Source: Pedobacter steynii
GTDB taxonomy: Bacteria; Bacteroidota; Bacteroidia; Sphingobacteriales; Sphingobacteriaceae
Reading direction: 5' to 3'
Length of the DNA: 64,000 nt
Assembly (NCBI RefSeq): GCF_001721645.1
Contig: NZ_CP017141.1
Span: forward strand, 4,030,001 to 4,094,000
Program-made: the position numbers and the translations under genes
In this document: positions 35,086 through 44,598 of the stretch, piece after piece
Position numbering within the stretch: the first letter of the stretch is position 1
How the letters are laid out: every line of letters begins with the position of its first letter
The notes under the pieces: generated by a model
Seen by the model: the letters and a program-made list of their open reading frames with translations, nothing else
Told to the model about the DNA's origin: nothing
The model's database searches: none

Positions 35086-37125
35086 ATGTCTTTCCGAATA
35101 TCCTTATTGCTCTTGTGTTTAATTTATATCCTTTCAGCTGCCTCCTGTAGAAATACTGACGGAGAACCAGCCGATCACCAGGTACATTTCGATACTGTGA
35201 TCAATCAGGCTACTACTTATTTAGGCGATGGACAGAATAAACGTGCGATTTCTTATCTGGATTCGGCTTATAGGGCTTTTCCAGATCCGGGAGTGAGAGA
35301 TCTTTACAGAAAATATGATAACCTGCTTAACATTTACCTGAACTACGATTTTAATATTCCTAAAGCGAGGCAATACACGGATAGCATATTTAACCTCCTA
35401 AAGGGGAAAGAGACCGGTTATAAAAATGAATATGCCAGTGGCCTGTTCTTTCTTGGAGAAGTTCTGATGGCTGAAAAGCGCTATAACGAGGCTTTTAAAG
35501 TCTTTTATGACGGACGTCTGTTTGCTAATAAAAACCTGGAAGACTGTAACCTTTCCACATTTAGTAATAAGCTGGGCCTGGTCAGGTATAATCAGGAAGA
35601 GTACCTGAAAGCCATTCCCTTTTTTAAGGAAGCCCTGATCCAGAACAGGAATTGTAAACCCGTAGCTGGCTTTGATTATCTGTTTATCTTGCCTCAAAGT
35701 TACCTGAATACCATTGCCTTATGTTTTGAAAAGTCCGGACAATCTGATAGTGCCCTGGTTTACTATCAGAAAGCCCTGGATTTTATTTCTCAGAATAAAG
35801 CGCGCTTTCCTAAAAGGAAGTCTTTTACCGAAGCGGCTAATGGGGTGATATATGGAAATATGGGGGGCATTTACATTAAAGAAGGGCAATATCAAAAGGC
35901 AGAAGAAAGCCTGAAGCAAAGCATTGGTATTAATGACCATGTTGGGTATGAGATTCAGGATGCACAAACGGCCAAATTAAAACTGGCCGATCTGTATATC
36001 AGACATTCAGATTTTGTTCCGGCAGAAAAGCTGTTGGATGAAGTACAGCAATATTTATCAGGTAAATATGGATTGGGACAAAGAAATATCAATATCAGAT
36101 TAAGGTGGGTGAGGCTCAAATATGAATATTATGATAAAAAAGGAGAGCCGATGATGGCTTATCCTTATCTGGAAAGAAGCGATTTCTCACGCGACTCGGT
36201 GATTAAGGCTGCCGGCGAATTAAAGAATCTGGATGTGGATAAGGCATTCAAAGATAATGAGCAAAAGTATCGGCTGGCATTGCTGAATAAGGATAATCAA
36301 TTGAAAACGGCCTATTTATCTGCTGCTGTAATATGTATGATTATGGGCATGATCATCCTTTTCTTTATCTGGTATAACCTGAAGCATTCCAGAAGGATAA
36401 ACAAGCAGATCTCCGAACAGAATATCAATATGCAGAAGACTTTAAGTTCTCTGGAACAAAGTCAGGAGGAAAATGTAAAGATGATGATGATTGTTGCTCA
36501 TGACCTGCGCAATCCGATTGGAAATATTACAGCAATGGCAGATTTAATGTTATTGGAAAATAACCGGTCTGAGGATGACCTGTCGATGCTGGCGATGATT
36601 AAAAAATCCGGACAGAATTCTCTGCTGCTGGTGAACGATCTGCTGAAAGTGAATAGCCAGATTGAAAATTTACAGAAAGAGCCTGTGGACCTGTACGTAT
36701 TGATGAATTATTGCGTGAACCTGCTTCGTCATAAAGCGGAAGAGAAAAAGCAGCAACTGGTTTTGGATGCGGTGCATGTGACGATATCTCTTAATACCGA
36801 AAAGATGTGGCGGGTGATGAGCAACCTGATTGGGAATGCTGTTAAGTTCAGTCCGGAGGCTGCTACAATTAAGGTGAGTATAAAGGAGAAAAAAGAAACG
36901 GTTTTGATCGCTGTGGAAGACCATGGAATTGGTATCCCTGCAGCGATTAAAACCAAAATTTTTGATATGTCGGGGGCGGGGCAAAGGTCAGGGACCGCAG
37001 GCGAAGAGCCTTTTGGACTTGGACTGGCCATCTCCAGACAAATTATTGAAACTCATGGAGGAAGGATATGGGTAGAAAGCGAGTCTGAAAAAGGTTCCGT
37101 TTTTTATATTGAACTTCCTCTTTAG
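35086..37125 (+). CDS. TPR-repeat sensor histidine kinase
   Basis: 679 residues. Lipoprotein-like N-terminus (SAASC, cysteine about 21), TPR repeats (about 40-385), a membrane helix (about 410-431), a HisKA domain with the phospho-acceptor in MIVAHDLRNPIGN (His about 470), and an HATPase domain with N-box NLIGNAVKFSP, G1 VEDHGIGIP and G2 FGLGLAISRQI. No receiver domain is attached and no response regulator gene is adjacent, so its partner is elsewhere in the genome. Possible functional link with the preceding TPR-HTH protein. Confidence 0.93.
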   Translation: MSFRISLLLLCLIYILSAASCRNTDGEPADHQVHFDTVINQATTYLGDGQNKRAISYLDSAYRAFPDPGVRDLYRKYDNLLNIYLNYDFNIPKARQYTDSIFNLLKGKETGYKNEYASGLFFLGEVLMAEKRYNEAFKVFYDGRLFANKNLEDCNLSTFSNKLGLVRYNQEEYLKAIPFFKEALIQNRNCKPVAGFDYLFILPQSYLNTIALCFEKSGQSDSALVYYQKALDFISQNKARFPKRKSFTEAANGVIYGNMGGIYIKEGQYQKAEESLKQSIGINDHVGYEIQDAQTAKLKLADLYIRHSDFVPAEKLLDEVQQYLSGKYGLGQRNINIRLRWVRLKYEYYDKKGEPMMAYPYLERSDFSRDSVIKAAGELKNLDVDKAFKDNEQKYRLALLNKDNQLKTAYLSAAVICMIMGMIILFFIWYNLKHSRRINKQISEQNINMQKTLSSLEQSQEENVKMMMIVAHDLRNPIGNITAMADLMLLENNRSEDDLSMLAMIKKSGQNSLLLVNDLLKVNSQIENLQKEPVDLYVLMNYCVNLLRHKAEEKKQQLVLDAVHVTISLNTEKMWRVMSNLIGNAVKFSPEAATIKVSIKEKKETVLIAVEDHGIGIPAAIKTKIFDMSGAGQRSGTAGEEPFGLGLAISRQIIETHGGRIWVESESEKGSVFYIELPL

Positions 37126-37140
37126 AATCAGCTGAAGCGA

Positions 37141-37371
37141 TTAAACGTACTGGTTACGTTGTGCTATTTTCTGTCCGATTTCGATCAGCTGCTGGTGAGT
37201 CATGAAAACATCTGACTTCCATAAACCGCTGTTATTGCCGTCGGCAGGCCATACTGTTCCTATTTCTTTTTCCCCATTAAGCAGTTTGTACTTATTTTCC
37301 TTCTCAACCGGGAATACCTGTAGCTTTTCTTTTTTGTTGCTTACTGTTACTTCAATATCAAATGTATTCAT
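37141..37371 (-). CDS. Small conserved-looking cytoplasmic protein
   Basis: 76 residues (MNTFDIEVTVSNKKEKLQVF ... MTHQQLIEIGQKIAQRNQYV). No signal or membrane helix; a beta-rich start and a helical end. It is the longest clean frame in this gap, is convergent with the kinase gene, and its composition fits a real protein. Function unknown. Confidence 0.65.
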   Translation of the reverse strand: MNTFDIEVTVSNKKEKLQVFPVEKENKYKLLNGEKEIGTVWPADGNNSGLWKSDVFMTHQQLIEIGQKIAQRNQYV

Positions 37372-37647
37372 TGGTCTATATTTTTGATGGTTAAGCTATT
37401 ATAACGTTTATTATTTTAATTTGTTTGCTATTTTATAAAATAAATATTTCTATTTAATCGTTTTGGTGACCTTGGTTTCTGAGGAAATTTCTTTTTCTAC
37501 TCGTGAGAAATGATTGGGCTTGTTTTCCGGTTCTTCAGCCGGATTTTTTAATTAATAATATCAATGTGTCCTGGGCTAAGAGGGCGCTAAAATTCAAATT
37601 GTTTAATTAACATTGGCCAGCGTTTATTACCTTTATGTTAAGGGGAT

Positions 37648-38232
37648 ATGGGGATGATAACTTATACAGGTCTTAATGACGGGGAATTGGCTATTTTACT
37701 GCAACAGGGTGACCGGGCTGCTTTTACCGAGATTTATAGCAGGTACAAATATCTTTTATACCTGCACGCGTACAAACGTTTAAGGAACGCAGATGAAGCA
37801 GAGGACATCATTCATGATCTTTTTGCAGTGTTATGGAACAACAGGGACAGCTTTGTCTTAAAGACACATCTGTCCGGCTATTTATATACTGCAGTGCGAA
37901 ACCGCATCTTTAAATTTATGGCGCATAAAGACATTGAGTCCAGTTATATTTCTTCCTTTTTTGAAACTGCAAAAAACACGGTTAACATTACGGATCACCT
38001 GGTCCGGGAAAATCAGATGGCGATTCTGATCGAAAAGGAGATTGCGGCACTCCCATTAAAAATGAGAGAAATATTTGAAATGAGCCGTAAACAACACCTT
38101 TCCCATAAAGAGATCGCGGATCAATTACAGCTTTCTGAACAAACGGTCTCCAAACAAGTCAGCAATGCTCTCCGGATTTTAAAGGCTAAACTGTGGTTTT
38201 TAACCTTCCTGGCCTTTTTTATTAAACCATAA
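37648..38232 (+). CDS. ECF sigma factor (FecI-like, Bacteroidota expansion)
   Basis: 194 residues. Region 2 (about 12-80: FTEIYSRYKYLLYLHAYKRL, EAEDIIHDLFAVLWNNRD) and region 4 (about 135-185: LPLKMREIFEMSRKQHLSHK, EIADQLQLSEQTVSKQVSNA) are intact. It directs polymerase to the promoter of the SusC/SusD genes downstream when released by its anti-sigma partner. A TACCTTTA box at 37628-37635 sits 12 bases before the start and may be its promoter. It begins a complete locus: sigma, anti-sigma, SusC with STN, SusD, three TlpA-like proteins. Confidence 0.95.
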   Translation: MGMITYTGLNDGELAILLQQGDRAAFTEIYSRYKYLLYLHAYKRLRNADEAEDIIHDLFAVLWNNRDSFVLKTHLSGYLYTAVRNRIFKFMAHKDIESSYISSFFETAKNTVNITDHLVRENQMAILIEKEIAALPLKMREIFEMSRKQHLSHKEIADQLQLSEQTVSKQVSNALRILKAKLWFLTFLAFFIKP

Positions 38233-38314
38233 AAAAATATTTTTAAATCACCTACCTGTTCCGCCGGGGTTAAGGGTCTATATCTTTAAACCAGATCATT
38301 AATGCCCTCAGGCG

Positions 38315-39472
38315 ATGAATAAAGAAGAACTAAAATCATTACTGGAAAAATTTGAAGCAGGACACTGTACTCCTGAAGAAACAGGCATGCTGGAAAGCTG
38401 GTATTTGCAATGGCGGACAGAGGAGGATATTGACCTTGCTGAGGCCGAAGCGGAACAGCGGATAGATCATATCTGGAGCAGATTGGAAGTAGCCGAGGGA
38501 ATTCAAAAAAGACCATTGCGTTTATGGTCGCATTTTGCCAGGGCAGCGGCAGTAATTCTGATTACACTCAGTACCGGACTGTTTTTTTATTTTAATAGCA
38601 GAGAAGAGGCGCGTCCCGTGGTAAAACAAGATGTAGCTGCAGGTGGGAATAAAGCTTATTTAACCCTGGCAGATGGAAAACGGATTGTATTAACCAACGC
38701 TGCCAATGGAGAGCTGGCCAGACAATCCGGTGTAGAAATCAGTAAAACTGCTAATGGGCAGCTGATCTATACCCTGGCTGATCAAAAGCCGCTTAAAGCC
38801 GGAACGACCATGTACAATACCATTGAAACCCCGAAAGGCGGACAATATCAGGTGGTTTTACCGGATGGAACCAGGGTCTGGCTTAATTCTGCTTCTTCCC
38901 TCAGGTTCCCTGCGACATTTGCCAACCTGGAAAAAAGAAGTGTAGTGTTAAAAGGAGAAGCCTATTTTGAAGTCGCCCATAATAAAAAACAACCTTTTAT
39001 AGTGAAGACGGCGAAACAGGAGCTGGTGGTTTTAGGAACTCATTTTAACCTCAGCAGTTATGATGAAGAAGAAACCAGGACCACCTTACTTAAAGGAGCC
39101 GTACTGATCAACCGTCTGGGCAATGTGCTGAACCCTGTAGAAGGGAAAGACTTTGTTGTCCTGAAACCCGGCGAGCAGTCGGTACTTGAAAAGAGCATCC
39201 GGATTGACCGTGCAGACCTTGAAATGGCGACCGCCTGGAAAGATGGGAATTTCCTGTTTAATGAAGTCAACCTGAAGAGGATCCTGCAACAATTGTCGAG
39301 GTGGTATAACGTTGACGTTGATTATACCAATGTTCCGGATAACCGAAGTTTCACCGTATTCATTTCCAGAAGTGTGAACCTTTCCAAGGTCCTGGAAATG
39401 ATAGAAATCACCGGTGGGATCCAGCTCGAAATTGAAAATAAGACTATTAAAGTGATTAACCTGAAAAAGTAA
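38315..39472 (+). CDS. FecR-family anti-sigma factor
   Basis: 385 residues. N-terminal cytoplasmic sigma-binding part (LLEKFEAGHCTPEETGMLES), one membrane helix (about 70-90, AAAVILITLSTGLFFYF), FecR domain (about 165-260, ETPKGGQYQVVLPDGTRVWLN) and a C-terminal DUF4974 domain (about 300-385, FLFNEVNLKRILQQLSRWYN) that meets the STN domain of the partner SusC. It holds the preceding sigma factor inactive until the transporter is occupied. Confidence 0.95.
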   Translation: MNKEELKSLLEKFEAGHCTPEETGMLESWYLQWRTEEDIDLAEAEAEQRIDHIWSRLEVAEGIQKRPLRLWSHFARAAAVILITLSTGLFFYFNSREEARPVVKQDVAAGGNKAYLTLADGKRIVLTNAANGELARQSGVEISKTANGQLIYTLADQKPLKAGTTMYNTIETPKGGQYQVVLPDGTRVWLNSASSLRFPATFANLEKRSVVLKGEAYFEVAHNKKQPFIVKTAKQELVVLGTHFNLSSYDEEETRTTLLKGAVLINRLGNVLNPVEGKDFVVLKPGEQSVLEKSIRIDRADLEMATAWKDGNFLFNEVNLKRILQQLSRWYNVDVDYTNVPDNRSFTVFISRSVNLSKVLEMIEITGGIQLEIENKTIKVINLKK

Positions 39473-39621
39473 ATAACCTAAAAATAACGCCTATGTAACG
39501 AAATGTACCTCGCCATGAAAAAAATAAACCAGATACGGTGGAACGCATCTGGCTCTATTAAGGCACAGTAGTAATTAAAAGTAGCACAATCAACTAACCA
39601 CAACCTTAACTAAACAAATGT

Positions 39622-42600
39622 ATGAATTTCAAAATTCTATACAAGGGACCCTATTGCTCTAAAAAAGGAACTTCTCATCCCCTTGGTTTAAAACCTAAAT
39701 TAATTTTAATTATGAAATTGACTGCAATTATCGTCCTGATCTGCTGCCTTCACGTTTCAGCTGCCGGGTATTCTCAGCAGATCAGCTTATCGGAAAAGAA
39801 TACTTCATTAAAGAATGTTTTGCAGAAGCTTAGAAAATTAAGCGGTTATCAATTATTATACGATGCGCAATTGATTGAAAAATCAAATCCGGTGACGCTG
39901 ACCCTGGTTAATGTTCCGATCGGTTTTGCATTGGAACAGATCTTTAATCAGCAACCATTTACCTTCAGCATTTTTGATAAAACCATTCTGGTAAAAGAAA
40001 AAGCGAAAGAGACCCGTTTTCAAAACCCGAAAAACCTGGTCATGATCATTAACGGCACCGTAAAAGATCTCAATGGCAATCCGCTTAACCTGGTTAGTGT
40101 GAAAATTAAAGGAAGCACTAAAACTACGGCCACGAATATAGAAGGGATGTTCTCCATTAATGCACCTGATGAAAATACCATTCTTGTCTTTTCCTGCGTA
40201 GGGATGGCTACTAAGGAATTGCCTGCAAAACAGGGTATGGTCGTACTGATGGAACCAGAGCTCAATAAGTTAAATGAGATGGTGGTTGTCGGGTATGGCA
40301 GTACCAGAAGAAAGGACCTGACCGGGTCTGTTTCTTCAGTGAATGTGAGTGAAGTTAAAGATGTTCCTTTTATGAGTATCGACAATGCGCTGTCGGGCAA
40401 AGCACCAGGAGTTCAGGTGACCAAGGCCGATGGATCTCCGGGCGGTGCGGTGAGGATCAGAATCCGTGGCGGGGCCTCCCTTCTGGGTACAAACGACCCG
40501 CTCTATGTAATTGATGGAATTCCTACTGTGATCTCTAATAATTATATCAATGGGCAGTCTGATCTGGTAAACCCACTGGAAGCCGCTAATTATGGAGAAG
40601 ATTTCAATAATAGTGTTTCCGGAGCCTTTTCAAGGGGATTGAACAGCCTTGCTGGTTTAAATATTTCAGATATTGAAAGCGTTGATATCCTTAAAGATGC
40701 TTCTGCAACCGCTATTTATGGTTCAAAGGCTGCGAATGGAGTGGTGATCATCACCACAAAAAAAGGAAAGCGGAATTCAAAACCACAATTGTCTGTTAAT
40801 TATTATGTCGGAATGAACACGCCGATTAAAGAGCAGGTTTTAAATGCAAGCCAGTATAAAGCCGGACTTCAGGAAGCAGCCACAAACTATATTAATGAGC
40901 GTAAAAGGCTAAATATGAGCCTGACTACGAGCGCTGCTCAACAGGCTTTAAGTATCATGAACGATCCTTCTTTTTTCGGAAATGCAGAGACAGACTGGCT
41001 GGATCTGGTTTTAAGAACAGGAGTGACACAAAACGCAGATTTTTCTGTCAGCGGTGGTGGAATGGATTCCAGATATTATACCTCTCTGAATTATACCGAC
41101 CAGAAAGGAACGCTGGTAGGAACTGACTTTATACGTCTTTCCGGGAAGATCAATCTGGATAATGAAATTTCCAAACGTCTGAGATTGTTTACAAATCTGA
41201 ATTTTGGGTATACTAAAAACAACATCACCAATGGAATATACGGGCAGGCTTTAACCGCTCCGCCGGTATTTTCTCCTTATAATCCGGATGGTTCTTATTC
41301 CACATTAGGGGCACTTAAGACCGACTACAGAGGTTATCAGAATCCCCTGGCGGTAGCGGCAGGCACAAACAGAGGTAAGAACTACTCTCTGATGGGTTCT
41401 GTGTCTGCGGAGTATGACCTGATGAAAGACCTGAAATTTAAAAGCACCTTATCTATAAATTACGGGTCCTATAACCAATTAAACTATGTTCCAAGCTTTG
41501 TGGAAATAGGCGGATTTTATGGACGTGAAAATTCTCAGGGAGGCCTGGCCACGCAGGCCAGTTCAGGTTCATTGAGTAGTTTCATAGAAAATACGCTGAC
41601 CTGGAATAAAGAATTCAATGATAACCATCGCCTTACCGTTTTGGCGGGTACTTCCTGGGAAAGCAATAAGAGCGACTATTTTGCGGCAACAGGGAGAGGG
41701 TTCCCGGATGATTTTATACTCAACAATCTCAGCTCAGCTGCCACAGCAGTATCCGTGAAGGGAGCAAACCCGGATGGTCAGAGTTCATTGTTGTCCTTTT
41801 ATATCCGCGCCAACTATGTATGGATGGATAAATACCTGTTCACCTTTACCGGAAGGTCTGATGCTTCCTCGAAATTTGCTCCTTCCAATCAGGTAGGTTA
41901 CTTTCCTTCCGGGGCAATTGGCTGGAGAATCTCTCAGGAAAACTTTCTGAAAGATGTAAAATGGATCGACGAGATTAAGCTCCGGGCCAGCATGGGTAAA
42001 ACCGGAACCCAAAGTATAGGTGACCATATGTGGCGTACGTTATATTCTCCGGATTCTTATGCAGATAGAAATGCCGTTATACCGACACAACTTGGAAACG
42101 TGAATATCAAATGGGAAGCGACAAGCCAGCAGGATCTGGGCTTGGACTTTGTCTTTTTTAAAGGCAGGTTAGGAGGTACCTTTGGATATTATAATAAAGT
42201 AACTGATGGCGCCCTTTTAAACCTGACGCCTGCACCAAGCTCCTCTTATCAAAGTGTGATTTATAATATTGCAAAGATCAGGAACCGTGGTCTGGAACTG
42301 GACCTTCATGGCGATTTTGTCCGTGAAAAGGTGTTCAACTGGTCGGGAGCTTTTAACATTTCAAGAAACATCTCAAAAGTGCTGAATATTGACGGGGGGC
42401 CTTTTTCCAATCCGAACGACCGGAATGCACTTAATCTTGGTACCAGTATCGTTAAGGAAGGAGAGCCATTGGGACTATTGTACGGAAGGGTAGCAAAAGG
42501 CGTGATTAAAACCCAGCAGGAACTGGATGCCTATAAGGAAGCCTTTCCGTACTGGATTTATTTTAGTCCCTACCTGAACATTGGAGATTTAGCTTATGAG

Positions 42601-43140
42601 ATGGCGGAAGATGGATTCTGGAAACAGGATATCATCGGCCATGCAGCCCCGAAATTCTTTGGAGGGTATACCAATACGCTTTCTTATAAAAATATAAGCC
42701 TGATTTCCTTATTCACCTTTTCTTATGGCGCTAAGCTGATGTATCAGAAAGATGTCAGCGATATGGGCTTCGGCAGTCTGCCAAATAAAGGGGTCGCTGC
42801 ACTGGATCATTACAGTCCATCAAACCCGGGCTCAGATAAACCAAGGTATCTGTTAAACGATACTCCGATGTTAACCGATCTGAACGTCTATGATGCTTCT
42901 TACCTGAAACTGAAATCCATCACGCTGGCTTATAATTTAGGGCGCAAAGCTTTACAGAAACTAAAGATGAACAACCTTTCTGTATATGCTACCGGAACCA
43001 ATTTGTTTACGGCGACCAAATATCCCGGACCTGATCCGGAGGTGAGTGACGACCCTGGCAGCGTAATCGGTGGTGGTCGTGATGTAAGTACTTATCCAAC
43101 AGTGAAGACCTTCACTTTTGGGGTTCGAATGGGATTCTAA
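39622..43140 (+). CDS. susC-like: SusC/RagA TonB-linked transporter with N-terminal STN domain
   Basis: 1172 residues. A long N-terminal leader with a hydrophobic helix (about 30-50), an STN signalling domain (about 55-125, KNVLQKLRKLSGYQLLYDAQ), a CarboxypepD_reg-like domain (about 140-215), SusC plug (MVVVGYGSTRRKDLTGSVSS; IRIRGGASLLGTNDPLYVID) and barrel ending TFTFGVRMGF. The STN domain lets the loaded transporter contact FecR and switch on the ECF sigma factor, giving substrate-induced expression. Works with the SusD protein encoded 18 bases downstream. Confidence 0.96.
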   Translation: MNFKILYKGPYCSKKGTSHPLGLKPKLILIMKLTAIIVLICCLHVSAAGYSQQISLSEKNTSLKNVLQKLRKLSGYQLLYDAQLIEKSNPVTLTLVNVPIGFALEQIFNQQPFTFSIFDKTILVKEKAKETRFQNPKNLVMIINGTVKDLNGNPLNLVSVKIKGSTKTTATNIEGMFSINAPDENTILVFSCVGMATKELPAKQGMVVLMEPELNKLNEMVVVGYGSTRRKDLTGSVSSVNVSEVKDVPFMSIDNALSGKAPGVQVTKADGSPGGAVRIRIRGGASLLGTNDPLYVIDGIPTVISNNYINGQSDLVNPLEAANYGEDFNNSVSGAFSRGLNSLAGLNISDIESVDILKDASATAIYGSKAANGVVIITTKKGKRNSKPQLSVNYYVGMNTPIKEQVLNASQYKAGLQEAATNYINERKRLNMSLTTSAAQQALSIMNDPSFFGNAETDWLDLVLRTGVTQNADFSVSGGGMDSRYYTSLNYTDQKGTLVGTDFIRLSGKINLDNEISKRLRLFTNLNFGYTKNNITNGIYGQALTAPPVFSPYNPDGSYSTLGALKTDYRGYQNPLAVAAGTNRGKNYSLMGSVSAEYDLMKDLKFKSTLSINYGSYNQLNYVPSFVEIGGFYGRENSQGGLATQASSGSLSSFIENTLTWNKEFNDNHRLTVLAGTSWESNKSDYFAATGRGFPDDFILNNLSSAATAVSVKGANPDGQSSLLSFYIRANYVWMDKYLFTFTGRSDASSKFAPSNQVGYFPSGAIGWRISQENFLKDVKWIDEIKLRASMGKTGTQSIGDHMWRTLYSPDSYADRNAVIPTQLGNVNIKWEATSQQDLGLDFVFFKGRLGGTFGYYNKVTDGALLNLTPAPSSSYQSVIYNIAKIRNRGLELDLHGDFVREKVFNWSGAFNISRNISKVLNIDGGPFSNPNDRNALNLGTSIVKEGEPLGLLYGRVAKGVIKTQQELDAYKEAFPYWIYFSPYLNIGDLAYEMAEDGFWKQDIIGHAAPKFFGGYTNTLSYKNISLISLFTFSYGAKLMYQKDVSDMGFGSLPNKGVAALDHYSPSNPGSDKPRYLLNDTPMLTDLNVYDASYLKLKSITLAYNLGRKALQKLKMNNLSVYATGTNLFTATKYPGPDPEVSDDPGSVIGGGRDVSTYPTVKTFTFGVRMGF

Positions 43141-43158
43141 TCATAAATATTTAAAGTA

Positions 43159-44565
43159 ATGAAGAAATTAATTCTGATATATAGCTTGTTCTTTTTAGCC
43201 GCGGGTGCCCAGTTATCCTGTAAAAAAGAACTCAATGCATTACCCAGCCAGTCTAAGGTAGTTGGGAATGCTATCATTGACCAAAAAACTGCTGAGGTCG
43301 CTTTAAATGGGGTTTACCTCCGGTTGGCTGAAGGAGGAGATGACCGCGGTACACCCAGTATACTCTGGGCTGAGAACCATGAAATTGTGCCCACTTATCT
43401 GGCCGGTTACATCACCTATCCAAATGGGGGTTCATCATTGGATGAAAACAACCGGATTACCGGTACTGATTATCGGGTGGAGTCCTTATGGGCAACTTAT
43501 TATAGCCTGCTGAATGCTGCAAATGGAGTCATCGAACAGGTTTCCAAGCTTCAGGACAGTCAGTTTTCCGGAGCGAGGAAATCGGAGATCATTGCAGAGG
43601 CCCGTTTGTTAAGGGCTTATGGACACCATTACCTGCTGCGTTATTTTGCGCAGTTCTATGACCTGAACAGCAACTATGGCGTCATGTTGAGAAAGGAATT
43701 TGTGACCACCAATAACATTTCTCAAAAACGCAGTTCTGTAAAAGAAAGTTATGATTTTATCCTTGCAGATCTGGATGACGCCATCGCGAACTGTCCGACG
43801 GTAAGTGTAAACTATTATACGAATAAATGGGTCGCGAAGGCATTAAAAGCAAGGGTATTGACGATTCGTGGCGCTGCGGGCGATTATCAGGAGGTGATTT
43901 CTTTAACAAAAGACATCATTCAGCATTCGCCCTATGTGCTCGAAGGGAATCTTCAGGATATCTTCAGTACCAAGGGATTGGATAGTAAAGAAGTGATGCT
44001 GGGGCTGGTTCCGAAGGTAAACCAGGTCAGCAGATCAGATGCCTATTTTTATAGAAATAGTCCTAGCTATACGGCTACCCCATCACTTAAGGCGCTGTTT
44101 GAAAATGATCCGAGAAGCAGCTGGATGATTGGAGTGGTGGGTACAGAACCTGATGGGATCCTTAAATACAAGGGGCCAAAAGTAGAGTTTTCCTATGCTT
44201 TAAGGTTATCAGAGATTTATTTGCTGGAGGCCGAGGCAATTGTACGGTCCGGAGGAAACCTAGGTGAAGCCAGAACCCTGTTGAAGACGGTACAACAACA
44301 TGCGGGAGTAACGGATTTTAGCGAAATCGATAATGCCGGTACCCCTGATTTGCTATTGATTCAGATTTATAAAGAAACGGCCAGGAATTTATCTTTTGAA
44401 GATGGTCAGGATTGGTCAGCACTATTGAGAATGCCGCTTCCTTTTGTATTGTCGGTTAAAGCGGCAATCACCGATAAAAACCATTTTATTCTTCCTATAC
44501 CAAAAGATGAATTTGATAAGAATCCCACAATAGGGGACCAAAACCCTGGTTACAGTAAAAATTAA
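43159..44565 (+). CDS. susD-like: SusD/RagB-family outer-membrane lipoprotein
   Basis: 468 residues, lipoprotein signal with cysteine in AAGAQLSCKKE (about 21). SusD-like N-terminal helices with EARLLRAYGHHYLLRYFAQF, the Leu-rich SEIYLLEAEAIVRSGG helix and the NPGYSKN ending are typical. It lies immediately behind its SusC. It is somewhat short and divergent at the C-terminal ligand face, so the substrate cannot be inferred; no carbohydrate-active enzyme is in the locus. Confidence 0.93.
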   Translation: MKKLILIYSLFFLAAGAQLSCKKELNALPSQSKVVGNAIIDQKTAEVALNGVYLRLAEGGDDRGTPSILWAENHEIVPTYLAGYITYPNGGSSLDENNRITGTDYRVESLWATYYSLLNAANGVIEQVSKLQDSQFSGARKSEIIAEARLLRAYGHHYLLRYFAQFYDLNSNYGVMLRKEFVTTNNISQKRSSVKESYDFILADLDDAIANCPTVSVNYYTNKWVAKALKARVLTIRGAAGDYQEVISLTKDIIQHSPYVLEGNLQDIFSTKGLDSKEVMLGLVPKVNQVSRSDAYFYRNSPSYTATPSLKALFENDPRSSWMIGVVGTEPDGILKYKGPKVEFSYALRLSEIYLLEAEAIVRSGGNLGEARTLLKTVQQHAGVTDFSEIDNAGTPDLLLIQIYKETARNLSFEDGQDWSALLRMPLPFVLSVKAAITDKNHFILPIPKDEFDKNPTIGDQNPGYSKN

Positions 44566-44598
44566 GAAAACTTTTAAACCTGTTAAAAAATATAAGCT

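Noticed and set aside
37541..37560. Small hairpin TCCGG-N8-CCGGA followed by a T run near 37530-37555
   Set aside because: Only five pairs and no gene on the plus strand ends nearby; chance in A/T-rich DNA is likely.
39515..39571. Short frame MKKINQIRWNASGSIKAQ with a nearby hairpin before susC
   Set aside because: 18 codons, no ribosome site, and it occupies the region where the sigma-dependent susC promoter should be; a leader peptide cannot be supported.
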